Shown piece by piece: positions 28,386 to 36,777 of a DNA stretch of 64,000 nt (within the stretch, counting starts at the first letter, position 1; the number at the start of each line of letters is the position of its first letter). The translations under genes were made by a program, and so were the position numbers. Source of the DNA: Piscirickettsiaceae bacterium (GTDB lineage Bacteria > Pseudomonadota > Gammaproteobacteria > Nitrosococcales > Methylophagaceae); NCBI GenBank assembly GCA_013215825.1, contig JABSQN010000004.1, positions 496,001 to 560,000 of the forward strand, written 5' to 3'. The notes under the pieces were generated by a model. That model searched no databases and was not told the origin of the DNA. It was given only the letters and a program-made list of their open reading frames with translations.

Positions 28386-29720
28386 ATGACACACAAAAGT
28401 AAATTTCTGACATTTTCAGCTGTAATTTTAAATATGACATTGATGTCTCAGCCGATTACGGCTCAGACACTTCACGAAGCTGTTGATAAAACGGTTAAAA
28501 GCAATCCTACAATTTTAGCTCAATCTAATTTTAGCCTTAGTGTTGATCAAACCATTAACCAAGCTCGAGCTGGATTTTACCCTAAAGTAGATCTAAATCT
28601 AGGTACAGGTTACGAAAGAACAGATAGCCCGACAACCCGACCAGATCACAATAAATCACTGCATCGTAATGAAGCGGGACTCACTGCCACACAAATGTTA
28701 TATGATGGTTTTGCTACTAAAAACAGTGTTGATCAAACAAGCTCTCTAGCAGAATCTGCGGGCTACAACGTTGCTGATACAGCTGAAACAACAAGTCTTC
28801 GAACAATCCAAGTATATCTTGATGTCCTTCGTCAACAAGAATTACTCTCTTTAACTGAATATAATTTAGAAAGTCATGAACGCATCAATTCACAAATTGA
28901 ATTACGTGCAAATAGTGGTGTTGGTACTAAAACAGATGTAGTTCAATCGACTGGACGTGTGGCATTGTCAGAAGCCAATTTGACAGCGAATCGCGGCAAC
29001 TTCGAAGATGCAAAAGCCAACTATCTCCGTGTTGTTGGTAACTTACCTGAATCACTCGTAGATCCTAGTGATGATTGTTGTAAGAATACTCCGGCCACAG
29101 TAGAAAATGCAATAAAAATTGCTTTTTACCAACATCCTGCATTACGAGCCTCTATCGCAAATCATGAAGCCAGCCTAGCGCAACAGCAGGGTGCTAAAGC
29201 GCCGATGCATCCTCGTGTTGACTTGGAATTGGGTACAAATACAAACAATGATTTAGATGGTATAAATGGACATAATAATGATTCCTTTGCCATGTTTCGA
29301 CTGCGTTATAACTTACTTAATGGTGGTGCAGATAAAGCACGAATCAAAGAAACGGAATTCATTAGCGAGCAATCAAAAGCAAGTGCTCTAATTGTAAAAC
29401 GTCAATTAGAATATGACGTGCGTTTAGCATGGAATGCGCTTGATTCGTTATCTAGTCGTCTCCCTGTCCTAGATTTACATGTTAAATCATCAGAAAAAAC
29501 ACGAATAGCCTATCAAAAACAATTCAGCCTTGGCCAGCGAACATTGTTGGATCTACTCGATACTGAAAATGAACTTTTTACAGCCAAGCTTGATTATACA
29601 AATGCCTACTATGACCAGATCTATGCCTGTTATTGGCTAACAGAAACAATGGGGAAACTATTGGAAGTATTAGAGCTAGAAACACCTGAACAAGCACTTA
29701 CAATTACGTCATCAGAGTAA
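28386..29720 (+). CDS. TolC-family outer-membrane efflux/type I secretion protein
   Basis: This TolC-like outer-membrane channel of about 444 residues has a signal peptide cut near ITAQ-TLHEAV. Two repeated TolC halves are visible (ARAGFYPKVDLNLGTGYER; AKAPMHPRVDLELG), with YDV/AWNAL-type helices and QFSLGQRTLLDLLDTENELF near the C-terminus, which is typical of the AggA/LapE secretion type. A GGAG lies 8 bases before the ATG at 28386; an upstream TTG at 28380 is less likely. No ABC exporter or membrane-fusion gene is adjacent, so partners lie elsewhere. Confidence 0.9.
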   Translation: MTHKSKFLTFSAVILNMTLMSQPITAQTLHEAVDKTVKSNPTILAQSNFSLSVDQTINQARAGFYPKVDLNLGTGYERTDSPTTRPDHNKSLHRNEAGLTATQMLYDGFATKNSVDQTSSLAESAGYNVADTAETTSLRTIQVYLDVLRQQELLSLTEYNLESHERINSQIELRANSGVGTKTDVVQSTGRVALSEANLTANRGNFEDAKANYLRVVGNLPESLVDPSDDCCKNTPATVENAIKIAFYQHPALRASIANHEASLAQQQGAKAPMHPRVDLELGTNTNNDLDGINGHNNDSFAMFRLRYNLLNGGADKARIKETEFISEQSKASALIVKRQLEYDVRLAWNALDSLSSRLPVLDLHVKSSEKTRIAYQKQFSLGQRTLLDLLDTENELFTAKLDYTNAYYDQIYACYWLTETMGKLLEVLELETPEQALTITSSE

Positions 29721-29788
29721 TATACTAAACTGCATTGAAAATGTATGATTCATCTTGGTGAATAACTAAGTTATCGCGATAATAGTTT

Positions 29789-30424
29789 TCAAAACTTTTT
29801 CTTTAACTCCATCATTTCGCTGCTTTGCTTCATATCAAGTTGGCTTAGAAAACTCATTCCCAATAATGTACGCGTTGGTTCAGGCCCGTCAATAACAATC
29901 GCTTGTATATTGTTCAATGTGATAGCTCCCACTTGAACAGAATTAAGGTTTACTTGATAAGCATCACCAATTGCTGATGCAGTTTTTATCCTTACTCTAT
30001 TACCATTCAAATAATCTAAACCCAGTCGTTTTGCTGTTGCAGCATTAAATGCAATTGCAAAAGCACCCGTATCCACCAAAAAATCAACACCATGGCCATT
30101 CACTTTGCCACGGATTAAATACATACCTTGAGTAGACCAAATCACAACCTTAGCGCTGGGCGCTGCAGTCACCATATGCGTACCTATCGTATAGGTTTTC
30201 TCCTGACCATTGATCTCTAATACCGCACCAAAGCTATTACCAGAAATAAAGGTAACACCTTCAGCACTCGTCTTACCGCGCTTAAGTAATTGTTGTTGCT
30301 TATTAATTTCAACCAAAACTTGATTATTAAATAAGCCAATAACGACAATATCTAAAGGCTTGGCACTAACCATCGTCATATTTAGTGCTATCAGTAAAAT
30401 CCCAAAGGTCCATTTTTTCATCAT
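29789..30424 (-). CDS. Exported retropepsin-like aspartic protease
   Basis: The 211-residue protein has a signal peptide (about 1-22) and a C-terminal retropepsin-like domain. The active-site triplet is D118-T-G-A, preceded by VNGHGVDFLV and followed by TAKRLGLDYLNGNRVRIKTASA and LLGMSFLSQLD, the pattern of the clan AA (TIGR02281) family. It would act as a dimer in the periplasm. Phe at 122 follows the DTGA. The substrate is unknown. The ATG at 30424 or the next codon can be used; GGAGG lies just upstream. Confidence 0.85.
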   Translation of the reverse strand: MMKKWTFGILLIALNMTMVSAKPLDIVVIGLFNNQVLVEINKQQQLLKRGKTSAEGVTFISGNSFGAVLEINGQEKTYTIGTHMVTAAPSAKVVIWSTQGMYLIRGKVNGHGVDFLVDTGAFAIAFNAATAKRLGLDYLNGNRVRIKTASAIGDAYQVNLNSVQVGAITLNNIQAIVIDGPEPTRTLLGMSFLSQLDMKQSSEMMELKKKF

Positions 30425-30526
30425 CTAGCCTCCATTTATATTTGCTATAGAAATAAGTATTTTCACACCGTTCTTTGATTGTAAAATTTAGATTCCACGG
30501 CCATTAAAATGCTAAAATAACACCCC

Positions 30527-31633
30527 ATGAATATATCATCAAATCCATCAATAACGGCTGTCATCCTTGCCGGTGGTAAAGCACGTCGTATGGGTGGTGA
30601 CGATAAAGGCTTATTGCTGTATCAACAACAGCCTTTAATTCAGTATGCTATCGATGTTCTTCGCAAACAAGTTGATTCTCTGATTATCAATGCCAATCGT
30701 AATATTGAGCAATATCAGACCTTTGGCTATCCCGTTATTAGCGATAGTATTGATGGCTTTTGTGGCCCCCTAGCCGGTATGTTAACCGCTATTCAATCTG
30801 TTGATACAGACTATATATTAACGGCGCCATGCGATTCCCCCAATATATCTAGCCAACTCCGCCAACGGATGATGGAAACATTACTGGGTGAACAAGCTGA
30901 TATTGCTGTCGCCCATGATGGTGAACGCCTACAGCCTGTTTTTTGTTTAATACCCTGCCGTCTTGAAGAAGAGCTTGCTGATTTCCTTGAGCAAGGCGGT
31001 CGTAAAATTGATTTATGGTTATCACAATATAAATTAGCGATTGTTGATTTCTCAGATCAGGCCGATTCTTTTATTAACTTCAATCATCCTGATGATATTA
31101 TTGCTCATTCTATGATTATACAAGCGCCGGTACCCATACTCGGCTTTGCGGCATTTAGTGGCACGGGGAAAACAACCTTATTACGCCAACTTATTCCCAA
31201 ACTAAAAGAGAAAAATATCACTGTTGCGGTTATTAAACATGCCCACCATCGCTTTGATATTGATATTCCGGGTAAAGATAGCTATGAAATTCGCCAAGCA
31301 GGCGCGAATCAAGTGCTAGTATCTTCTAACCGCCTAATGGCATTAATGGAAGTGCAAACTAATGATTCACACGATCCTCGATTAGCCGATCTGATTCCTC
31401 GCTTAAACTGTACTAATATCGACCTTATTTTAGTAGAAGGATTCAAACATGAAACCATACCTAAAATCGAATTATATCGCCCAAGTTTAGCTAAGCCCCT
31501 ACTTCATCCCGATGATGATTCCATTATCGCCATTGCCAGTGATGAAATAGTAACAACGAAGATTGAGCAATTAAATCTTAATAATATTGATGAAATAGCC
31601 GTTTATATCCAGCAGTTCATCATCAAAGGATAA
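30527..31633 (+). CDS. mobA: Fused MobA-MobB molybdenum-cofactor guanylyltransferase
   Basis: The N-terminal half (about 1-195) is MobA, which attaches GMP to molybdopterin: LAGGKARRMGGDDKGLL, APCDSPNIS and AHDGERLQPVFCL are visible. The C-terminal half (about 203-368) is MobB, a GTP-binding P-loop protein: GFAAFSGTGKTTLL, IKHAHHRFDIDIPGKDSYE, and LVEGFKHE. In many bacteria these are separate genes; here one chain carries both. moeA follows 8 bases downstream, so the operon supplies Mo-cofactor enzymes. Confidence 0.93.
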   Translation: MNISSNPSITAVILAGGKARRMGGDDKGLLLYQQQPLIQYAIDVLRKQVDSLIINANRNIEQYQTFGYPVISDSIDGFCGPLAGMLTAIQSVDTDYILTAPCDSPNISSQLRQRMMETLLGEQADIAVAHDGERLQPVFCLIPCRLEEELADFLEQGGRKIDLWLSQYKLAIVDFSDQADSFINFNHPDDIIAHSMIIQAPVPILGFAAFSGTGKTTLLRQLIPKLKEKNITVAVIKHAHHRFDIDIPGKDSYEIRQAGANQVLVSSNRLMALMEVQTNDSHDPRLADLIPRLNCTNIDLILVEGFKHETIPKIELYRPSLAKPLLHPDDDSIIAIASDEIVTTKIEQLNLNNIDEIAVYIQQFIIKG

Positions 31634-31641
31634 CCCTAATT

Positions 31642-32904
31642 ATGGCTAAATTCACATCTCAAGCAAGCTGTGCTGATACTCACGAAGCAAATACCTTAAG
31701 CGTGCAAGAAGCACGACAACATATCGCAAAACTACTATCACCCATTGCAGTATGGGAACAACGAGCATTACGTGATGCCTTAGGTCGCATATTGCATCAA
31801 GCTATTATTTCATCTATTGATGTGCCTCCACATGATAATTCAGCAATGGATGGTTATGCGATTCATAGTGCCGATATTGCTACTGATTCATTTACCTTAA
31901 AACAAGTAGGCACGGCCTTTGCTGGCCAACCTTTTACCGGAAAGATCCAACAAGGTGAATGTATTCGCATTATGACTGGTGCAATGATGCCTACTGATTG
32001 CGACACCGTGATTATGCAAGAGCAAGTGATGACAGGGGAAGATGGTTTTATTACGGTTCATGGCAATCACCAAGCAACACAGCATGTGCGTTATGCGGGT
32101 GAAGACCTAAAATCCGGTGATGCTGTTTTGCCTGTGGGTCACAAAATAACAGCTGCGGATCTTGGGCTGATTGCCTCATTAGGTATCGGTGAAGTCACCG
32201 TTTATAGAAAGCTCCGTGTTGCTTTTTTCTCAACAGGTGATGAACTTCGTTCTATTGGTGAAACATTAGAAGAAGGACAAATCTACGACAGCAATCGTTA
32301 CACACTGTATGGCATGTTAAAACGCTTAGAGGTAGATATTTTAGATTTAGGTGTGGTTCCCGATCACAAAGAAGCCCTGCGCACTACCTTAAAGCTGGCA
32401 TCAGAACAAGCTGATGTTGTATTAACATCCGGCGGCGTTTCTGTCGGTGATGCTGACTATGTCAAAGAAATATTAGCCGAATTAGGTAACGTCGATTTCT
32501 GGAAAATACGAATGAAACCTGGTCGTCCTTTAGCATTCGGTACCATTAACAGCACCTTATTCTTCGGACTTCCTGGCAATCCTGTTTCTGTTATGGTGAC
32601 TTTTTATCAATTTGTTAGTGATGCATTACAACAACTTTCAGGGCAATCTACTCAAGCCAAACAAGTAATGAAAGTACCTTGTGTCAGCACCATTAAAAAA
32701 CGCCCCGGTCGTTATGAATTTCAACGTGGTATTTTGTTTGAAGATGAACTCGGCCTCACTCAGGTTAAAATAACTGGTGAGCAAGGTTCTGGCATTTTGC
32801 GCTCAATGAGTGTAGCAAATTGCTTTATCCTACTTGATGAACAATGTGACGGTATACAGCCAAATACACTTGTTTCTGTACAACCCTTTTCAGGTCTTAT
32901 CTAA
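31642..32904 (+). CDS. moeA: MoeA, molybdopterin molybdenum transferase
   Basis: MoeA inserts molybdate into adenylated molybdopterin. The 420-residue protein has the MoeA domains: DVPPHDNSAMDGYAI, RIMTGAMMPTDCDTVIMQE, STGDEL, GQIYDSNRYTLYGML, VLTSGGVSVGDADYVKE, and FGLPGNPVSVMVTF. The length is normal. The stop is immediately followed by the ttcA start. It lies in one operon with the mobAB fusion. Confidence 0.96.
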   Translation: MAKFTSQASCADTHEANTLSVQEARQHIAKLLSPIAVWEQRALRDALGRILHQAIISSIDVPPHDNSAMDGYAIHSADIATDSFTLKQVGTAFAGQPFTGKIQQGECIRIMTGAMMPTDCDTVIMQEQVMTGEDGFITVHGNHQATQHVRYAGEDLKSGDAVLPVGHKITAADLGLIASLGIGEVTVYRKLRVAFFSTGDELRSIGETLEEGQIYDSNRYTLYGMLKRLEVDILDLGVVPDHKEALRTTLKLASEQADVVLTSGGVSVGDADYVKEILAELGNVDFWKIRMKPGRPLAFGTINSTLFFGLPGNPVSVMVTFYQFVSDALQQLSGQSTQAKQVMKVPCVSTIKKRPGRYEFQRGILFEDELGLTQVKITGEQGSGILRSMSVANCFILLDEQCDGIQPNTLVSVQPFSGLI

Positions 32905-33774
32905 ATGCTCAATTCGCTTGCCAAAGAAACCCGTGAATTTAATAAACTAAAAAAACGCCTGCGTCGTCACGTTGGGCAAGCCATTGCTGATTACAATATG
33001 ATTCAAGATGGTGACAAAGTGATGGTGTGTTTGTCAGGTGGAAAAGACAGCTATACCTTGCTCGATATATTAATGAACTTGCAAAAACATGCACCGATTG
33101 ATTTTGAGATAATTGCTGTTAACCTTGATCAAAAACAACCCGGCTTCCCTGAACATATTTTGCCAGAATATTTATCATCACTCGGTATTCCGTTTCATAT
33201 TATTGAAAAAGATACTTACAGCATTGTTAAAGAAGTAGTACCAGAAGGAAAAACAACCTGCGGCATCTGTTCTCGTCTTCGTCGCGGCTCTCTTTATGGT
33301 TATGCACGACAAAATGGTATTACCAAGATTGCCTTAGGTCATCACCGTGATGATATTATTGAGACAGCATTTCTTAATATGTTTTATGGCAGTAAAATCA
33401 AGGCAATGCCGCCTAAATTATTAAGTGATGATAAGACTAATATTCTCATTCGTCCTCTGGCCTATTGTCGTGAATCAGATATTATTCGCTATGCTGACGC
33501 ACAACAATTTCCAATCATCCCTTGCAATCTGTGTGGCTCGCAAGAGAATATGCAGCGACAAGTGATAAAAGAAATGCTGCAAGGATGGGAAAAACAACAT
33601 CCCGGTCGCTTAGAAAATATTTTCCGAAGTTTACAAAATATATCACCTTCACAACTGGCAGATAACGCACTCTTTAACTTCAAAGATTTAGAACAACATC
33701 GCAAAGCACCCTCTGGTGAAGAGGATGCAAATTACGATGATAAACAATTTCCATCACTATCAAGGGAAAGTTAA
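32905..33774 (+). CDS. ttcA: TtcA, tRNA 2-thiocytidine-32 synthase
   Basis: TtcA thiolates C32 in some tRNAs, using ATP and an iron-sulphur cluster. The PP-loop SGGKDS is at residues 44-49; [16 protein letters not shown] and [16 protein letters not shown] provide the conserved cysteines, with [18 protein letters not shown] between them. The 289-residue length is normal. It has no gap to moeA and overlaps the nnrS ATG by one base. Confidence 0.96.
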   Translation: MLNSLAKETREFNKLKKRLRRHVGQAIADYNMIQDGDKVMVCLSGGKDSYTLLDILMNLQKHAPIDFEIIAVNLDQKQPGFPEHILPEYLSSLGIPFHIIEKDTYSIVKEVVPEGKTTCGICSRLRRGSLYGYARQNGITKIALGHHRDDIIETAFLNMFYGSKIKAMPPKLLSDDKTNILIRPLAYCRESDIIRYADAQQFPIIPCNLCGSQENMQRQVIKEMLQGWEKQHPGRLENIFRSLQNISPSQLADNALFNFKDLEQHRKAPSGEEDANYDDKQFPSLSRES

Positions 33775-34973
33775 TGCAACAATCACCATTCGACCAACCA
33801 CCCGTTAAACAATTTGCTTTATTTGAACTCGGCTTTAGACCCTTTTTCTTATTCGCCAGTTTATTTTCAATTATCGTTACTGTACTTTGGATGGCTAACT
33901 ATTCCTTTGGCTGGAGCTTGCCAATAAACAACGTCATCCCTATCGCATGGCATGGCCATGAAATGGTGTTTGGCTATGGTGCCGCTGTAGTAGCAGGTTT
34001 CTTATTAACAGCCGTTAGAAATTGGACAGGCGTGCCGACGATTAGTGGTACACCATTAATCCTGCTTGTTTTAGCCTGGCTACTCGCTCGCACTCTGCCA
34101 TTCTTTAACTCACCATTATTGTCTGATTGGGCTGCAATTGCTGATCTTAGCTTTCTTATTGGCTTCACCCTTGCGGTATTACACCCTATCGTTAAAGTAA
34201 GACAATGGCGACAATTACTTATTGTATTGGTGCTATTGCTGCTTACGATTGCCGATATTTTTTATTATCTCGGCATATTCCATATTGTGAATCAAGGCGT
34301 ATCATGGGGCTTGTTCTCTGGTGTTTATTTAATTATGGCATTGCTCTTTATTCTATCTAGACGTGTGATGCCATTTTTCATTGAACGCGGTGTAGGCTAC
34401 CAAGTTCAACTTAAAAACTGGGCTTTTATTGATAATAGCAGTTTATTATTTCTTGCTGCTTTATGGCTGTCTGATGTCTTTTTCAATCAAACACTATTAA
34501 CCGCCCTACTGTCACTTATACTGGCTGTTATGCATGGCGTTCGACTTAGTGGATGGTATACCAAAGGAATCTGGCAGAAGCCCTTATTATGGAGCTTATT
34601 TATCGGCTATGGCTTCTTCATTCTAGGCTTCACCTTAAAATCACTTAACTTTTTTGAATTATACCCAACATCATTACCACTTCATGCCTTCACTTATGGC
34701 GGAATTGGCATTATGACATTGGCGATGATGTCGCGTATTTCACTCGGACATACTGGACGAAATATTAACCAACCACCCGCCATTCTAAAATGGGTCTTTA
34801 TTTTCTTATCGTTGGGGGCTGTTATTCGTGTTATTTTGCCCATATTCTTACCAAACCTTTACCTACACTTGATAGGAACAGCACAGCTACTTTGGATCAT
34901 GGCATTTACATTGTTTTTTGTAAATTACGTCATGATCTTCATCAAAGCTAGAGCAGACGGGCAACCCGGATAA
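33774..34973 (+). CDS. nnrS: NnrS-family haem/copper membrane protein
   Basis: NnrS proteins are polytopic membrane proteins that bind haem and copper and help cells tolerate nitric oxide. The 399-residue protein has about 12 hydrophobic segments. ELGFRPFFLFASLFS, AWHGHEMVFGYGAAVVAGFLLTAVRNWTG, VMPFFIERGVGY and LHAFTYGGIGIMTLAMMSRISLGHTGR are family motifs. It follows ttcA with a one-base overlap; the pairing with molybdenum genes may reflect nitrate/nitric-oxide metabolism, but no denitrification gene is in the window. Confidence 0.93.
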   Translation: MQQSPFDQPPVKQFALFELGFRPFFLFASLFSIIVTVLWMANYSFGWSLPINNVIPIAWHGHEMVFGYGAAVVAGFLLTAVRNWTGVPTISGTPLILLVLAWLLARTLPFFNSPLLSDWAAIADLSFLIGFTLAVLHPIVKVRQWRQLLIVLVLLLLTIADIFYYLGIFHIVNQGVSWGLFSGVYLIMALLFILSRRVMPFFIERGVGYQVQLKNWAFIDNSSLLFLAALWLSDVFFNQTLLTALLSLILAVMHGVRLSGWYTKGIWQKPLLWSLFIGYGFFILGFTLKSLNFFELYPTSLPLHAFTYGGIGIMTLAMMSRISLGHTGRNINQPPAILKWVFIFLSLGAVIRVILPIFLPNLYLHLIGTAQLLWIMAFTLFFVNYVMIFIKARADGQPG

Positions 34974-35180
34974 TATTCAAAATAAGTACAATTTACTATT
35001 GACATGAAGAAAGTTATTCACCTTTGACGACCACTGTTACAACGCTGTCACAACTATCACGTCTAAGTCATTGATTGCTCTGGAGTAAGATGTAAGTATA
35101 TGATATTTATAATATTTTATTAGTGGTTATTTTTTAACCATTTTGAATTACACTGTTACAGAATAGACACTTAGCGATTT

Positions 35181-35204
35181 CTCACAGAGTTACTCACAGA
35201 GTTA
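35181..35204 (+). repeat. Two tandem 12-bp iterons (CTCACAGAGTTA)
   Basis: CTCACAGAGTTA occurs twice in direct tandem (35181-35192 and 35193-35204), followed by a shortened third copy-like TCCACAGATAA. The second unit joins a consensus DnaA-box (35202-35210). The pattern resembles plasmid or origin iterons but is very short. Confidence 0.6.
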
Positions 35205-35230
35205 TCCACAGATAATGTGAGTAACTCTGT
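35184..35230. other. Perfect 15-bp inverted repeat around a DnaA-box
   Basis: ACAGAGTTACTCACA (35184-35198) and its exact reverse complement (35216-35230) flank a 17-base loop holding TTATCCACA. It lies between convergent nnrS and the VOC gene. No T-run follows on either strand, so it is not a classical intrinsic terminator. Confidence 0.65.
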
Positions 35231-35267
35231 AAGTCGTTGAAAGATGCTTTTTTGTTAAAAATTGTTA

Positions 35268-35654
35268 CTATTTTGCAGCTGTGAAATCTTCTGAGAACTC
35301 CAATGCATTTCCATCAGGATCTCGGCAGAAGAACGCCGCTCGGCCTGATTTACTCCGTGATATTTCAACCCCAGCAGCGTCCAACTTTTTAGCGACTGCA
35401 TCAAGGTTCTCTACCACTAATGCAATGTGTTTATCTTTGCCGCCATGTTCAGGTCGTCCGTCCTTAGAATCGGGGTTAGGTAATTTCATAAGATGTAATT
35501 GTTGGCCTTGAGCATTAAGATCCAACCATGCACCCTCAAATGGAAAGTTTGGCCGTTCCATATTTTGTTTGATCTCTAATACATCACGATAAAATGTCAG
35601 AGACACATCCAAATCTGCCACCAAGAAACTTGCATGTGCAATTGATTTAATCAT
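35268..35654 (-). CDS. VOC-superfamily (glyoxalase/bleomycin-resistance-like) protein
   Basis: A 128-residue single VOC domain: HASFLVADLDVSLTFYRDVLEIK, GAWLDL, HLMKL, HIALVVENLDAVAKKLDAAGVEI and AAFFCRDPDGNALEFSED. The metal-ligand pattern (His near the start, Glu near the end) is retained. Members include lactoylglutathione lyase-like enzymes and resistance proteins; the substrate here cannot be named. It is convergent with nnrS. Confidence 0.88.
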   Translation of the reverse strand: MIKSIAHASFLVADLDVSLTFYRDVLEIKQNMERPNFPFEGAWLDLNAQGQQLHLMKLPNPDSKDGRPEHGGKDKHIALVVENLDAVAKKLDAAGVEISRSKSGRAAFFCRDPDGNALEFSEDFTAAK

Positions 35655-35819
35655 TTTACTACTCCTAATTATAATTCCTAAATTCGCTGAAACCTTTGCA
35701 CGATAAGTATTTTTGTCATAACAAAGAAAAAAGTGTCGGAAAAGCGCAGCTTACTAATGTAAATGAGAATTTTGAGACTCTTTTTAATGCCAGAAAAGAC
35801 GACTCGTGCACAGCTTTGT

Positions 35820-36704
35820 CTAATTCTCTTTCATTTCAGACCGGGCAACACCATAACCCGCCAATAAAATTAAGCCACCACCGAGCCACTCTTGCAAGGT
35901 CATCACTTCATTGGTTAAATACCACGCTGCAATTGCCGCAACAATCAGTTCAAACAACATGATAACTGAGGAACGATACACCGGCATACTCGCCACTCCG
36001 TATAAAACCGCCACGGTCATAATAACGATGCCACCCCAACCTAATAGCCATGCACTCGCCCAAACAGATAGCGACACATCCGGTATAGATGCTTGCTGAA
36101 AGACTAAAACAATAATTGAGGTGACCACAACACCCCACCAGATCACCGCTGTTTTAACACCCATAGGAACCAATGCTAATTTACGAGCTAAAACATTATT
36201 AACCGAAAAGGCAATACTCGCTAGCAATGCTAGACCTTCAGCTAAATTATGAGGCCAGGGAAAACCAACAGCAGGATTCCATAACATAATCACGGTGCCA
36301 CTCATGGCAACACCCAGCATCAACATGGCAGGTAAAGAAAGTGTTTCTTTTAGCCACCAGCGCCCAAGTAACACCGTCCATAGTGGTGACAAGTAAAACA
36401 ATAACATCACCCGCATCACTTCACCTTCAATCAATGCCACGACAAAAGCAACATTAGTCACACCCGCTGCAATAGCTAATAACAAGAGGTCTGAACGAAA
36501 TAATAAAATAGTTTTATACTGCCGATACAACACAGGAACAACCAGAACTGCGGCCGCAAGATACATGATAAGTGAGCTCCACACCGCAGGCATATTTGCA
36601 TCATTAAGTAGCCGTAATGGATACCAAATCAGCCCCCACATACTGGCTGAAAATAATAAACAGATAATGGCTAAACGGTCGTGACTAAGGTGAGATGATT
36701 TCAT
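35820..36704 (-). CDS. EamA/DMT-superfamily membrane transporter
   Basis: The 294-residue protein has about ten membrane segments in two EamA repeats. ASMWGLIWYPLRLL opens the first, and SIAFSVNNVLARKL the second; VMTLQEWLGGGLILLAGYGV closes the chain. The DMT superfamily exports or imports small metabolites; the substrate is unknown. It is divergent from the dapC-type gene. Confidence 0.9.
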   Translation of the reverse strand: MKSSHLSHDRLAIICLLFSASMWGLIWYPLRLLNDANMPAVWSSLIMYLAAAVLVVPVLYRQYKTILLFRSDLLLLAIAAGVTNVAFVVALIEGEVMRVMLLFYLSPLWTVLLGRWWLKETLSLPAMLMLGVAMSGTVIMLWNPAVGFPWPHNLAEGLALLASIAFSVNNVLARKLALVPMGVKTAVIWWGVVVTSIIVLVFQQASIPDVSLSVWASAWLLGWGGIVIMTVAVLYGVASMPVYRSSVIMLFELIVAAIAAWYLTNEVMTLQEWLGGGLILLAGYGVARSEMKEN

Positions 36705-36777
36705 AGCTGAACCTTATACCACGACTTAGCAATAAGCCGTTATAATAGTCAGCCTTAATTTTTATTATTACTGCGTT

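Larger units (their letters stand above)
34974..35267. other. Non-coding gap with DnaA-box-like sites and iterons
   Basis: No gene is seen in these 294 bases between convergent nnrS and the VOC gene. They hold an A/T-rich stretch (about 35099-35150). DnaA-box-like 9-mers occur at 35014-35022 (TTATTCACC), 35190-35198 (TTACTCACA) and 35202-35210 (TTATCCACA, an exact consensus), with TTACTCACA on the minus strand at 35216-35224. The last three lie in a compact hairpin region described separately. It could bind DnaA; that is inference. Confidence 0.5.

Noticed and set aside
29764-29790. Bidirectional terminator around TTATCGCGATAA between tolC and the retropepsin gene
   Set aside because: The palindrome has no loop and the flanking pairing is interrupted; the T-rich stretch alone is weak evidence.
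34974-35267. Main chromosomal origin oriC
   Set aside because: DnaA-boxes are few, and dnaA, dnaN, gyrB, mnmG or rpmH do not flank it; kept only as a possible DnaA-binding site.
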